64,000 bases of DNA from Lepas anatifera (lineage: Eukaryota > Arthropoda > Thecostraca > Lepadidae), in the NCBI GenBank assembly GCA_034440635.1, contig JAOTON010000773.1:1051501-1115500 (forward strand), read 5' to 3'. Below the pieces are notes generated by a model. That model was not told the origin of the DNA. It worked only from the letters and a program-made list of their open reading frames with translations, and did not search any database. Every line of letters starts with the position of its first letter. Positions within the stretch are counted from its first letter, which is position 1. Positions 22,850 to 34,275 of the stretch are shown one piece after another. A program made the position numbers and the translations under genes.

Positions 22850-25439
22850 CGCTACTGTTTACCTTCCATCTATGTTCTCTCATCTCTTGCTCTATCTATC
22901 CCCGTTCTGTCAATTGTCCTCACGATCTCTATATCCCAGGTGTGATATCCTTGAACGTTGAAATCTACTAGGCGGGCCCTGCCTGTCATCCGCAAAATTC
23001 CATTTTCCCTAGTATGGGGAACCTGAGTGCCAATATCAAAACCCTTTTTTGTCTTCTGATAAAGCTCGGTTTCAGGCAAAGAATTGTAAATAAAGGTAAA
23101 CATGCTTACAAATGTGCGTGGAATATTTGATAAACTCACCTTGTGAGTAATGACTTAACCCTCCGTTTGGCACGGAAATGCCCCTAGAGATTCAGATCTA
23201 TGCTTCCTGATTTCTTTAATATGACCTCCTGGCAAAAATAAATGCCGTATATTTTCAATGATGAATAATCAAAGCAAGGATATTAGCACATGAATAGTAC
23301 CTTTGCTTCATTTGCTGATAAATCGTAATATTTGTCCCGCACTACCTCAACAAAAGCACACTTTTTCACTGGCAATCAAGTGATTTTTCTTCCAACATGG
23401 GGCAAGAACGGTATGTCCAATTTTCTGAGTCGTTTGAGCAGTTTGTTTACATGTTTCTAATAAACAGCTACTTCATGTTTATTTTTTAGGGATGCCAATA
23501 TTTTTGTCTCGCACGAGGCTTTTCTCAAACAGTGATACTATTAAGATGTAATAATAACATGAAATATGCGATGGCATTAAAATCTTTAGCAAAAACCTTT
23601 GTGGAATTTTACAGATTCCAACAAAACAGTATTTCTATACTGCGTAGGATGACCACCATGGCTATGATAGACGCCTATGGGAAAAATGGTTTTGTTCGAA
23701 GCCGAAGCAATTGGAAAAAGTAGCTTGACGGATGGCCTGCCTCAGCTGTCGAGTCAGCACGTGCATCAATCCGTTATAGTAGGCTTTCTAATGTATATCT
23801 ACTTTTGTGTTTACTTGTGTATTTACAGGGGCGTAGGAACCGTTTAAGGTGGGGGCAACCCTGGAGGGGGCCGACCTCATGGGTGGCCCTAGCCATAGGG
23901 GGCTCATAATTAACTGCTCGTTTGATGTTAATAAGGCACGCATGCACACTTGCTTACACTAGGTATTCCCATACATGACTTTACATTTTTCCCCGCTGTT
24001 TCCTTTCATTCAATAGCTCCGTGCTGTTTTTTTTTACTTCGTAGTGGAAGACGGCTGGTCTCGTTACGCCTGTCGATGTCCGAGGGACGACTGCTGCTCG
24101 GCGTTTGGTACGGGATGTGCGGCCAAATTCGTGCTCTGTGTTGAGAGCGGTCTGGGATGGAGTTTGATTGGGTCCAGTTTCGGGGCTCATATGAAAGCAC
24201 TCGGGCAGCAGGAGCCTTGGCCTTTTGTACGAAGCGCTCCTCGTGAAGGGGCTTGCAGAGGGCGTACTATGGAACTGGAACTTTCCCAGACAAGCATTCG
24301 GATCTGTTTGGGTTTCCTGTTTTATAGTAAAGTTGCTGACATATGTATAGCTTGCAAGGAACCACGACAGAAAAGGCTAGCGCCCCCTCTGCCCCCCACC
24401 CTCCCGCCCGTTCCCCCACCTATGTGCATTTGTGTCTGTACTTTTGTATGCATGTACTTACTTTACTGATGTATTTTCGAGCATCTGGGCAAAGTATCAG
24501 CAGCGAGCTTGTTTGCACCTATGGTACGAAATTTTCACCATTTCTGTTCGTGGCTTATCGTAGGGAGGTTTTAGGTGTAGCATGTTCCCGCCTTCAACGA
24601 TCGCTTTCTGTGCATATTTATTGTACACTATTGGTCTATTTACTATATGGCCCGGGCAGCCGAAGTGCCCTAAAACACCTATTGGTGTATTTTGTATCAG
24701 CTTCTTTCGCATACATGCGTTCTTACCCAGGCCAGGATTGAAACAGTTATTTGTTTTTTTCTTTTTATTTTTCTCTTTTCACACATGCACATACTGACAA
24801 CAGATCACATTATCACGTAGCTTAGATCATCGCATTGCCGATTACAAATCAGTAATCACAAATATACTTCAGCACGGTATGGTACATGATGAGTTTAATT
24901 TCTGGTACCTTTTTATTAAGAAACTGTAAGTTGGTACACAGGTTTAAAGCTAACACTTATCACAGTATTTATAGATATGATTATCTTTTTTGCTACTGAA
25001 TTGGCACGATGGTGACATTCCTTAATTATTGCACGTGATTAACCGAGCTAAAATCACACTACAGAGAGGTGAAAACACAATGTAAACCATACAGAAAAAT
25101 TACACTAGAAAATATATTCCAAGCTCAGCAACTATCAAAATGCTGCACAGGGTTGCCTTTTCTATCACAAACATTTCATGTATCACAAAGTTTGCACTAC
25201 GAAATTCATTTGAAAGCTCGCTCTTTAAGTTCATCACAGTTACGATACCCCAATCACAGCTCTAACACCATACCGGCTGGATGAAACGCACAGGAAAACT
25301 CCACGCATTTCAGTGTGGAAAACAACAAGTCAAAGCTTAAAACACACATGATGAGGCTACACAGATATTTACACAATTGATCACATTTCGCAGCATTGCG
25401 TTCAGAAATGACAGAGGATCACATCTATCACACGAGTTT
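22850..25439. other. No gene recognised
   Basis: 24530-24850 is weakly like the post-D segments at 7017 and 10440 (TCGCTTTC, CACATGCACATA, AGATCA), so it is the 3' flank of unit 3. 25150-25260 matches 11020-11110. A TE-end-like word (GGGGCGTAGGAACCG) is at 23828. Confidence 0.45.
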
Positions 25440-25605
25440 ACAACTGTGCATCATGTTCATGTGATGATGTGGTGTCGCCGGCCGATGTGGGTGATGTCTG
25501 GGTGATGAGAGACGTTGCTGCTATGACGTTGCAGATGATGCTGGTGACATGATGATGGTGGGATGAGTGACGGTGATGAGGTACGGTACGGGTGCTGGCA
25601 TCGTT
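25438..25605 (-). CDS. Candidate terminal exon F3 of tandem unit 3
   Basis: The acceptor CTTCCCTGCTTTCAG is well formed and lies where F2 lies in unit 2. From D3 (phase 2, TG) the first F3 base makes TGA at once, so the product would end ...MTLFD and F3 would be 3' UTR. In another phase the exon reads NDASTRTVPHHRHSS... to a TAA at 25438. His/Thr richness suggests simple-sequence origin. Confidence 0.3.
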   Translation of the reverse strand, partial: NDASTRTVPHHRHSSHHHHVTSIICNVIAATSLITQTSPTSAGDTTSSHEHDAQL

Positions 25606-25684
25606 CTGAAAGCAGGGAAGAGACGATGTCAGTGAGCATACACGTTTTGGATACCAAGATTGAGGCAGGATCTTCGGTCAGAAC

Positions 25685-26696
25685 TTAACACGCGCCCCGC
25701 TGGGGTCCCTGATATGACGCGCCCCGCTGGGGGGCGTTTTTCGCCCCCTCCGTATCTCGCTCCCCACGAAAGCTAAAGGAAAATTACGGGCGGTGTTCGA
25801 AAGCTCTTGACAAGACGAAGAGATTCCATACGAATAATTTTTATGTCAGGTCAATATTGAGGTCAGCATAGGTCAAAGAAGGTTCCATAGGCTTACAACA
25901 GAACAGTGTACGTTTCTCTCTCTAGATCTGCCCTCAGGGAAGCTAGAGAAAATATTTATGCATCATTGGATTCCTCTCTCATTGCGGCGAATCGAATGAT
26001 GTATAAAATGGCCTTGCTAGGTCAAATAGAGAAAATGACCTTACCTCGAGCTAGGTCAGAGTCACAGAGTGACCTGGTATGGTTATGCTGCATATCACTC
26101 GACTCCCTGTGACAATATAAGCACAATGCAAACAAAATGGGAGCTTTATCTCAATTCAGTGAGAAGTTATTGGCAAAACAATCAAATCGTGATCTGATAT
26201 GACCTTTGAGAGGTCAGATGCTCAAAAATTAAACTTAATGGTCAAGATCGTGGTAAGAATAAACGGTTTGAGGATTTTCAGCTTTATCCATCCAGCATTT
26301 ACTGAAAGCAAGCCCATTTTATTTTTCACCATAGACTTATAATGGGGTGACCAAAAAATTGACCCCACCTTAGGTCAACAATATCAAAATTCCGAGATAG
26401 CAAATTTGTAGATCCTAATGACCTTATCATATTGTGGAAGTTTCAAACTGATCGGTTTGCTGATGCTCCCTGGGCGCCGCTTCTAACTCGTGATTTTAGG
26501 TTTTGAGGTCGGGTCACTTGACCTTGAATAGCTCCTTGACCTGACATTACCTTAACTCCAAATTTTGATCAGATGTGTAAAATTGATCAGAAATAAGGTA
26601 CTGTAAGTTTCGTTGTTCTGCGTCTATTCGTTTTTTAAGCTATCTGGGGAAACCAGGATGGGGCGAATTTCGCCCCCCCAGCGAGGCGCGTGTTAA
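25685..26696 (+). mobile_element. AGGTCA-rich TTAA element, 1,012 bp, intact ends
   Basis: Flanked on both sides by TTAA. Terminal inverted repeats CACGCGCCCCGCTGGGG and CCCCAGCGAGGCGCGTG match at 16 of 17. The left end is doubled (GACGCGCCCCGCTGGGG again at about 25715). The interior has AGGTCA/TGACCT motifs at about 25845, 25865, 26015-26060 and 26500-26540. No transposase. TTAA targeting is typical of piggyBac-type transposases; the autonomous partner is not here. Confidence 0.75.
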
Positions 26697-27059
26697 GATC
26701 TAGCATTAATATAGGACAGTGCAGCACAGGGATTGTGAGCAAAAGACGATCAATATTTTACAGTAGTTGCATTAGTGCACACCTTTCTTATCTGGCCTTA
26801 TCTACCGCGATCTTTAGTAAACTACTCATCATCCAAGGATCAACGTAAAGTGACAGCAAGATCAAGATTTGGAGTGACATTGTTTTATCAATTTGAAGAT
26901 TTGAGCTCATTCCGATGATACACTATAATACCCCCCCCACACACACACACATACACACCCCAAATACATGAACAATAACGCTGAGGTATGCAAGGTTAGC
27001 CCGTGTTTGTGAAATATTGAGTAAAATGAAAAAAATATTATAATTTAAAGAAGCCTCAC

Positions 27060-27345
27060 CAGTCAAACAGAGTCATTGTCTCCAAGGCGCCGCACAGCTT
27101 GAGCTCTTCCTGGAGACACTCCATCTCCTGCTGCTCCTGCTGCTGACGCTGCTCCTGCTGGTCCCGCTCCTGCTGCTGCCGCTGCTGCTCCTTCTGCTGC
27201 AGCTCCTGCCGCTGCTGCTCGGCGCGCTGCTCGTGGCGGCGTTGCTGTTGGAGCCGCAACACAGAATATCTTTTCGGGACTCGAGGCCGCGACGCCGCCG
27301 TGGTGTCCTCGGTGGAGGAGATGTCGTCCTCGGATGACGAACGAC
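27060..27345 (-). CDS. Coiled-coil exon D3 of tandem unit 3
   Basis: Acceptor CTTCTTTCCAG, donor CTG/GTGAGG, 286 nt. From phase 1 it reads (C)RSSSEDDISSTEDTTAASR, a short basic stretch, then a ~60-residue Gln/Glu/Arg coiled coil (EQQRQQQERDQQEQRQQQE) and LKLCGALETMTLFD. There is no frameshift, unlike D1 and D2, and the acceptor is canonical. If the donor is not used, a TGA follows immediately after W. Likely a structural coiled coil; the CAG/CTG-rich DNA is also prone to length change. Confidence 0.6.
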
Positions 27346-27619
27346 CTGGAAAGAAGGAAAATAGGATGTTAGTTTAGAATTTTTCTGAATATCGTCTATT
27401 TATCTTACAATCAGTTTTCGCGCTGGCTTTGATAGTGTGGTGTTCTGTAGAAGTTCCTTTTGATCGAAATTAAGCGATATCAGAAAGGTTACCCAACCAA
27501 AAGCGCACGAACAAAACCGCATATGTTTTGTTCACTAGTTTTAAAAATGAGTCGGGAAAACAATCAGGCTAATGATATTTTTTCAGTGAGACACCGGTTT
27601 GTGTTCTATAACCTTAACT

Positions 27620-27995
27620 CAGTGGTGGATCCAGGGAGGAGGGCAAAACAGGCATTTCCCCCAAAACGGAAAAGCTCGGGGTAAAACTATGGTTTGCCCC
27701 CCCAAGCGATCGACCTCCTTTTTCCCCAGACTCCTTTTTAATCTATAAGCAAGATTTAGGTGTTTTAACCCTCAACTTCAAACAGAACCAGTTAAGTTCA
27801 GCGTAAATATTGGGCCTTGGGTCGGGAAAAAGTATCTTGAGCCCATATTTTTCACCCCGTGTCGTTTTTTGTTTTGCCTCAAATACCAACAATTATACTG
27901 GCGAATCTACAGCGCAATTGTTCAGCGCGGGACGTTTTTTTTGCTTTTCGACTTTTGTTTGCCCATTCCAAACCGACCGGCTAGATCCACCACTG
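27620..27995. mobile_element. hAT-type MITE, 376 bp
   Basis: Ends CAGTGGTGGATCCAG and CTAGATCCACCACTG are inverted, and flanks CCTTAACT and CTTAACTC share seven bases, consistent with an 8-bp target duplication. Non-coding. Lies in the unit 3 intron between C and D. Confidence 0.7.
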
Positions 27996-28413
27996 CTTAA
28001 CTCAATGCTGGGGACTGGGCATTTCTCGATGAATAGAAGGCTGCATATAACCGAATCTTTTACTTTTTCAAAGTCCGGTTTTGGGGTATTTCAGGGACGT
28101 CGTCAGACCAAGGATTCAAAAAATTATTTGAGCATAGCTTTGCAATATATTGTTTTCAAAAATATTTGGACTCCATTCTCTAATTTTTTCCTGAAAGGCA
28201 CTCATCTTCGCTAGAATTTAATTCACAGAAATAAACTCGTTATCGTCTTATCTACCAAGAAACATCCAGTATCTTTTTACCTCGAATTTTCAGTTTCGGA
28301 AAATTTTGACCCGTGAACTAATTTTTTATGGCTGCCTCAAGAATTGGTGCCATGATTTTGACGCTAGGGGCCAACATAGAGCTCATTTCCTACCAGCCTA
28401 TGGTCTAATTCTC

Positions 28414-29387
28414 TTAACCCTCGCCCCGGTGGGGGTGTTTGAACACCCCCTCGGATTTTCCGGCGGCACTAAATAACGACGGCGCGAAGCGCCGCCGTAC
28501 TTGGCACACCTTATCCTTGATAAATTCCGCAACTGTTGCCAAAATTTTAAGATTAGGTCATCTCAGGTCAGGTAAGTGCAGGTCAAGTGACCTCACCTCG
28601 AAAATGTTTAAGGTGACATAAGTAAGAAATTAGTAAATCTATCAAATTGAAACTTATATCACATAATGGGCCAACCGAGCGCTACAACATGTATTCTGGA
28701 ATTTTCCATATCGATGACCTAAGGTCAAGTACGGACCATGACCTCTCCATTGGAAATCTACGGGAAAATAGAAATTGGGCTGTATTTGTGTATATACAAC
28801 TGATAATACCTTCATATTCCCCAAACCGTAGTATACTGGGCCCCTTTCCTGGTTCATGCTGCAATGTTTGACCAGAGACCTCTGAGAGTTCATCTGGGGC
28901 TACTTAAACAATTTTCAGACTTGGGTCAATAAATTTGCATGAAAAGATGATACAGCTTTCATTTTGATATCATTGCGTTTGGATTGTTATTGCGGGTCTA
29001 TTGATACGCATATTGACATTTCATCACATTTCATATTGACGCATAAGATCATTTTTGTTTTTGACCTAGTATGGTCATATTATACATCATGCGATGCGCC
29101 ATTACGAGTGGAAGCGAATGGTGCCTCAAAAACTATTCTAACTTTATTCTGTCAGATGCTAGAGCCCAAAACCTCTGCTCAAAATCCCACTTTCTTCGAC
29201 CTGTCATGACCTCAATATTGACCTGAGCCAAAAAGTGAATGGCATAGTTTCCTGATGAATTTGTATGAGCTATCCACCAGCGTTCGCGTTTTTTCGCTAT
29301 CCCGCATAGGGGCCGAGTTCGAGGGGGTGTTCAAACACCCCACAACAGGGCGAAGTTGGCTCGGAGGCCCACTGGAGCGCAGATTAA
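28414..29387 (+). mobile_element. AGGTCA-rich TTAA element, 974 bp
   Basis: TTAA at both borders. Ends TTAACCCTCGCCCCGGTGGG and CCCACTGGAGCGCAGATTAA are inverted. A second inverted pair (GGTGTTTGAACACCCCCTCG near 28436 and its reverse near 29320) sits inside. AGGTCA half-sites cluster near 28560-28600. Non-coding; in the intron between C3 and D3. Confidence 0.75.
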
Positions 29388-29604
29388 AATATAAATCCAT
29401 ACCTTGATCTATATCATTAAATCAGAAGTCAGAAATTTGGAAATTTATGGAACAGAAGGGAAGATATGTGAGTGTATGAATTACTTTCTTTTTATTTTTT
29501 CGAACTTTTTGATAATATATGCCGGAATGACGCCGCTAGCAAAACAAATATACGCACAATGGCATGTCAGGTGCTCCAGCCAAACAGGTCAGCTGAGTAC
29601 TCAC

Positions 29605-29722
29605 ATTTCTTGGCCGGTGGCGGAGGATCCCGCTCTGCCTCCTCGTCGGAGGAAAAGTCGTCAGCCGACTTCTTGCAGGGCCGAGAGATTTGCGCAATGA
29701 ACGCGTCCTGGATCACTCCATC
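29605..29722 (-). CDS. Exon C3 of tandem unit 3
   Basis: Acceptor TCTTCTTCCACAG, donor AAAT/GTGAGT, 118 nt, phase 0 to 1. Encodes DGVIQDAFIAQISRPCKKS, then ADDFSSDEEAERDPPPPAKK. Intact and aligned with C2 throughout. Joins B3 (phase 0) and D3 (phase 1). Confidence 0.65.
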
Positions 29723-30335
29723 CTGTGGAAGAAGATGGCACCCCGTGAGGATACGAAAGGATGCCAATAACCTAGAGTTGGGCAGTTATTCACCTTTTAC
29801 AAGACACTGCTGATCAAAAGGACCGGCAAGGCATAGACCATAGTGGACTTCAGTGCGGCAAGTGTGTCAAAAACGGACTTTAGCTTTGTTGAAGGCGTAT
29901 GATGTACATTTTCGATACTTCATGACTCAAAACTGTTAAGTGAATAGGCTTCTGACTTGGCTTCTCAGAGTTCGCCCACAAATCACTTAAAAGCTGTATC
30001 GGGACAGTGGCACCTCTTTACGTTTAATTTAACTGTAGGTAGGTAGGTAAACACTTAAATTATTTTTCATAACATTGCTATCTGGTATACACTTAACAGG
30101 ACTTGGGGATGCCAAATTCTTCTAAAAAATTTGATTATGAAATAACGCAACATAAAATTTACCAATTTAGAACAATAGATCATCGCCACCAGCTTTGCAC
30201 GTCTTATGTGCAAATGGAAGAGAAATATTTTCCCGGGGAAAAGAAGGCAAAGACGGATCAGCCAAACAGAGAGAATAACAGGCATCGTTAAAACCGTCTG
30301 ACCAAAACGACCTGAGGAAAACCCCGTGAACTGAC

Positions 30336-30544
30336 CTCTCGGTCCACGGCCAGGTCGTAGGTGCAGTGAAGAAGGGCCCTGGTGCGCAGCGGCATCTCCT
30401 TATCCTTCTCCACCCTATTGAGTTTCTCTATGATGTCATCCAGCAGTCGCAGTCGCGTCCACGGCTCCTTCTGGCGTGAAGACGGGGCGCCTTGGTGGGT
30501 GGAGGGGGCCTCGGCCGGGGGGCTGAACTGGTTCAGCAGGCGAC
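30336..30544 (-). CDS. Exon B3 of tandem unit 3
   Basis: Acceptor TCCCTCCTCCACAG, donor GAG/GTCAGT, 209 nt, phase 1 to 0, no damage. Encodes RLLNQFSPPAEAPSTHQ, then PWTRLRLLDDIIEKLNRVEK and PLRTRALLHCTYDLAVDRE. It is the best preserved copy of B. The likely helical stretch from WTRLRLL to the end may be a small protein-binding domain (inference). Family not recognised. Confidence 0.65.
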
Positions 30545-30884
30545 CTGTGGAGGAGGGAGAATAGCTGTTAGTTTGAGAAGAGGCGAAAAATACGGGATGC
30601 TCATGATTCTTAAAGGTCTGAAGCTGGTATAAGAGAAAAAAAACTATTTCTCATTGGTTGAAATGGCATGCGCCAGAACGCTACAGCCGATCCATGACCT
30701 TGACATTCCGCACACCGCCTAATAAATGCAGGTTATTGATAGACACTATTTACGTTGTGGTATTTATTCCTGTAAATTTAAGAAATGAGCGGTGGACCAT
30801 TGGTCACATTTGAGGGAATTGATGGAATGGGCCCATTTGTGATAATTTTGAAAAATCGAACGGTATGAATGCGGCTCCGAAAGT

Positions 30885-31090
30885 CAGGGGCGTCGCCACT
30901 GGGGGGGGGCGGAGGGCCGCCCCCACTTTGGCTAAAATTTCCTGATCTCGGTCAAAATAGAAGAAAACCGGACATTCTTATAACCGCCGCTGCGAGGAAC
31001 GAGGAGCCCAAATTGAGCGTATTTGGTCCTAACGTGGTTTTGTGCATCAGTTTGAAGTTTGGCTACCCCACTTTTGGTGGCGACGCTTAT
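30885..31090. mobile_element. Short MITE with GCGTCGCCAC ends
   Basis: CAGGGGCGTCGCCACT at the left and TGGTGGCGACGCTTATG at the right form imperfect inverted ends around a ~200 bp insert. The same end-word starts a repeat at 36955 and, reversed, ends one near 40150. Confidence 0.5.
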
Positions 31091-31099
31091 GCCGAAAGT

Positions 31100-31846
31100 G
31101 GACACAATTATAACGCTTTGACAGGTGCCTGCAGCAGTGTTCTAGATAGCGCAGTTCAGGAGTTGGACTGTGATATTCTGTGTTTTGGGCGGACTGCGCA
31201 CCGAGTAAATTTACATATAGATGAAAAATTGTGGTACTTTTCGGTAGCTTTTATCCCTGTTCAGCCAACGATATCTAGAACAATTATCACATAAATATTC
31301 TGGTGTTTTTATTTCTACTTGTATTTTCTTTTCCAAGCCTGGCAGTGACTAGGTATCGTGATGCAGATTGGTTTGGTAGGAAGTAAAGTTTTACTTTCTT
31401 TGGCCAAATATATCGTAAGCCGTGATGCGTTGTGGGCTTGTATCGGGACAGTGTGCCTAACGATTTATTGTGCTGGAGGAGGGAAATATAAACTATTGGC
31501 TAAAAAACAAAAATATATTGATATGAAAAAAGAAAAATTGACTGATTGCTGCCAAGACCTCTCATAGCTGTATTTTTTCTAGTCTCATTCGAATGCCCTC
31601 AGCACCACTTAGCCATTCCCTGCTGACAAAACCTGGGTAAAATTTAACCTGTTGTTATAAAGCATGCTCCAATCAATACCTTCAAATCCAAACCCTGATT
31701 TCTGAATGATTATTTTGTTACCTGGTTTAAGATTTCCAAATACGAGAAAATGTTTATGTTAAGATTTTGACCGTGCAATGATTAAATTATTACGACCAGG
31801 ATCAATTAACCGAAAAATGGCTGTGGAAGAAAGAATATTTACTCAC
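31100..31846. other. Intron sequence, no gene
   Basis: Lies between exons A3 and B3. Nothing recognised. Confidence 0.4.
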
Positions 31847-32178
31847 GTTTCTTAGCCGAGGAAGCGTTCTTGCTGGCTTCTTCATCCGATGACTCGCTGT
31901 CCGATGACTCGGAAGAGCTGCTTGACGAAGAAGAGTCGGTGCTCGACGAAGAAGAGTCACTGGACGACGAAGAGTCACTGATTGACGAAGAAGAGTACTG
32001 CTTGACGAAGGGAGTCGCTGCTCGATGAAGAGGAGGACGAAGAATCGCTGGAAGAGTCGCTGGAAATGTTCTCGTGCCATGGCACCTCCGAAGCGAGGGA
32101 GAGGGAGGAGGCACAGGCCTCAGCGCCGACAGACGACTGTGATGTTGGATCTGTGACGTCACGGGTCTGGTCCTCCGT
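31847..32178 (-). pseudogene. Acidic Ser/Asp exon A3 of tandem unit 3, frameshifted
   Basis: Acceptor GTCTTTTGCAG, donor AAAC/GTGAGT. Begins TEDQTRDVTDPTSQSSVG like A2, then expands into a Ser/Asp repeat tract (SDSSSDSSSSSSSSSDS) absent from A1 and A2. One extra base near 32010 shifts frame to a stop. The next frame carries the rest, DSSSSSDSSSSSTDSSSS to DEEASKNASSAKK, and ends in the correct phase 1 at the donor. The slip is in a repetitive stretch, so assembly error is as likely as mutation. The acidic tract suggests a disordered, phosphorylatable segment. Confidence 0.6.
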
Positions 32179-32254
32179 CTGCAAAAGACGGACAACGTTT
32201 GGTTAGGTTCTTTTTGTAATTATGTGCAAGCAATAAGCCGAAGACTGTTGTTCG

Positions 32255-32326
32255 AGGAGGATATTTAAACACATCCCCGCTACCCAGGGCGAAGGTAGCT
32301 CGGAGGCCCACCGGGGCGCGGGTTAA
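32255..32326 (+). mobile_element. Right-end fragment of a TTAA element
   Basis: GGTAGCTCGGAGGCCCACCG to GCGCGGGTTAA matches the right end at 29318-29387 with its terminal TTAA. The remainder is missing. Confidence 0.6.
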
Positions 32327-32419
32327 TCCTCGCTACGGACGTCAAAGTTCTGACGGGGAGGGAGGCTTCGACCCTTTGCGTGGGTCTGCGTCGCTTAATA
32401 ATTGTTGGGGTTAACGACA

Positions 32420-32560
32420 CACCAACTGCCTGGTTATACGGCGTCGCCAACTCTCACCCTGTTGGAAGGGATTTTGGGATCGATCACTTTTCAGAGGCTC
32501 CGCGCTTGAACCGGACCGGTGGTTGGAGGGTGCTATCCACTGCCCATCCCTGGTCTGCCT
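32420..32560 (-). repeat. tRNA-derived SINE, reverse strand
   Basis: On the minus strand a B-box-like GGTCCGGTTCAAGCGCGG precedes CAACAGGGTGAGAGTTGGCG and ACGCCGTATAACC, the body shared with copies at 1.1 and 11.1 kb. Confidence 0.6.
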
Positions 32561-32938
32561 CGCTTCAAGGATGATCAAACAGAATATTTTCCGTGTATTA
32601 TAGGATTCCTTGTGTTTGAAATAATTATAAAATAATAAAACTGAAATCGGGATACTCCATGAAAGCGTTCTGATTTCATTTTTGTGTAAGATGTACAATA
32701 TTAAAAGAAATCTTGCAAGCTGCAACGGACAAATTTGTGACTATATCACTATTATGTTCATAGCCTGGCACGCAGAAACAGTGCGCACCAGGGGAAAACC
32801 TATACAACGGCTCCCATCCTCCGGCATGCCCCGACAAGTCGCAACATGCACCAATAAGTCGCAAGAAGTCCCAGGTGTGTGACCTCAGCGGTTTGAGCTG
32901 CACGCTTTCCCAAAGGGATGTGCGTGTCTGACAGTTAG

Positions 32939-33011
<73 letters not shown>

Positions 33012-33016
33012 TATAT
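32939..33016. repeat. (TA)n microsatellite at left PLE 3' end
   Basis: TA dinucleotides, almost pure, directly outside the left PLE arm. Confidence 0.95.
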
Positions 33017-33023
33017 AAGTTAT

Positions 33024-34275
33024 TGAATTCAACCGCAAATCGAGCCTTTACGAGTTTTTTCTCTGTCTTTTCTTTTTCTCTAAACACTTTTCTCGTTCCC
33101 TCTGCTAGTTGGAATATAAGGTCAGCAAATTGCATTGAAAATAGGTTATATTTAAATAAAGCTTTCGAATAACATTATTCATCATCAGTAGTACATATAA
33201 ATTAAGTTTCCTTGCACACTCCCTTCCTGCTTTATGCAGACAATTGTCGTTTGAAATTCACGAGAACCAAAACATGATATTGCATTGCAGATAACTTTCA
33301 ATTGAAGAGACCGAAAACACTTCCTATATCAAACAAAATCACTAACTCTTGACATTCTAAAACGATGCATAAGACAAATGCACCATTTGGCTTGAAGCTT
33401 TAATACAGCTCCAGGCATGTTGTTAATATCTTATTCTGTTTGTTGAGGTCGGGTTGTCTCTCTCTGATTTTGAGGGCTTCATAGATGGGTAGTTTTCGCC
33501 GGTCGGTAGTTTGTCGTATGGTGCGGGTGTTGTCGACCAAGTCCTTCCGGGTGATGTCGCGATTGTGAAATCGTTTGTAGTGGTCTTTGGGGGCTCCCAT
33601 CTGCAGGTGCATAGTGAGCCTGCGTGATAGTGATGTTGTTGTGAGACCAACGTAGGTACCGGTTCCTCGAAGCTTGCAATCTCCGTACGGGCATTCAAAG
33701 TGGTACACTACGTTGGTCTTCTTCAAGTCAGATGTTTTCTTGTTCAGGTTGTTTTTCATGATGAGTCGGCTAATCTTGGGATTTTGATAGAAGATGTTGA
33801 ATTTCAATATCGTGTTGTCTTCTTTGCACTGGATGTTGGTGGCGATTATCCGCTTTATGACATTTTCATCGACTTTGTAGGAGGGAGACATTTGACTTTT
33901 GTAGAAGAGAGCAATCTCCCTCCTAGGATGTTGTTGGTGTTCTTGTCTCTTGAAGTTGTTGAGGTTTGAATTTCGTGATCAACGTCTGAATTTGTGTATC
34001 CATTGTTCACGTGTATTTGCTTGCAGCGCTGGAGCTCGAGATGAGTTTCGCCCCAGTCACTGCAGTACTTGATTGCTCGGTGGATGAACGATCGTATTAC
34101 ACTCTGGGAGTACCGTCCAGGACACTCACTTTTGCCGTTCGTGCAAGTGACCTGTGTCCTCCTGTGTCACTCGGTTTTCGGTTCATGCACTGTCCTGTGT
34201 CACTCGGTCACTCGGTAGACCTTTAGTTGTCACTCCTTCGTTTGTTGCTGTGATGTCAATGTCTAAGAATGGTAG
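33024..34275 (-). mobile_element. Penelope-like element, left (minus) copy, 5'-truncated
   Basis: A mirror copy of 34280-35432, near identical. Its reading frame 33400-33891 encodes the C-terminal 163 residues with a zinc-knuckle-like CPYGDC and a GIY-YIG-type GTYVG...SLSRRLTMHL segment, ending TTCLELY. Upstream, a ~4-nt deletion (near 33965-33975) and a ~50-bp internal duplication (near 34145-34205) break the frame. The extreme 5' end still encodes FLDIDITATNEGVTT, the segment just after the RT palm in PLEs. The RT core is missing, so it cannot move by itself. Confidence 0.85.
33163..33188 (-). ncRNA. Hammerhead-like core in the left PLE copy
   Basis: Minus strand: CTGATGA, one T, then a perfect 6-bp stem (GAATAA/TTATTC) with a TG loop, then GAAA. 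This resembles the CUGANGA-stem II-GAAA core of hammerhead ribozymes, which are known in PLE terminal repeats. Stems I and III and the cleavage triplet are not obvious by eye. Confidence 0.35.

Noticed and set aside
22633..22971. Long Ser/Leu- and Arg/Glu-rich open frames
   Set aside because: They are translations of a (CT)n microsatellite.
33700..33969. Plus-strand open frame over the left PLE arm, and its mirror at 34470-34763 (-)
   Set aside because: Antisense shadows of the PLE coding sequence.
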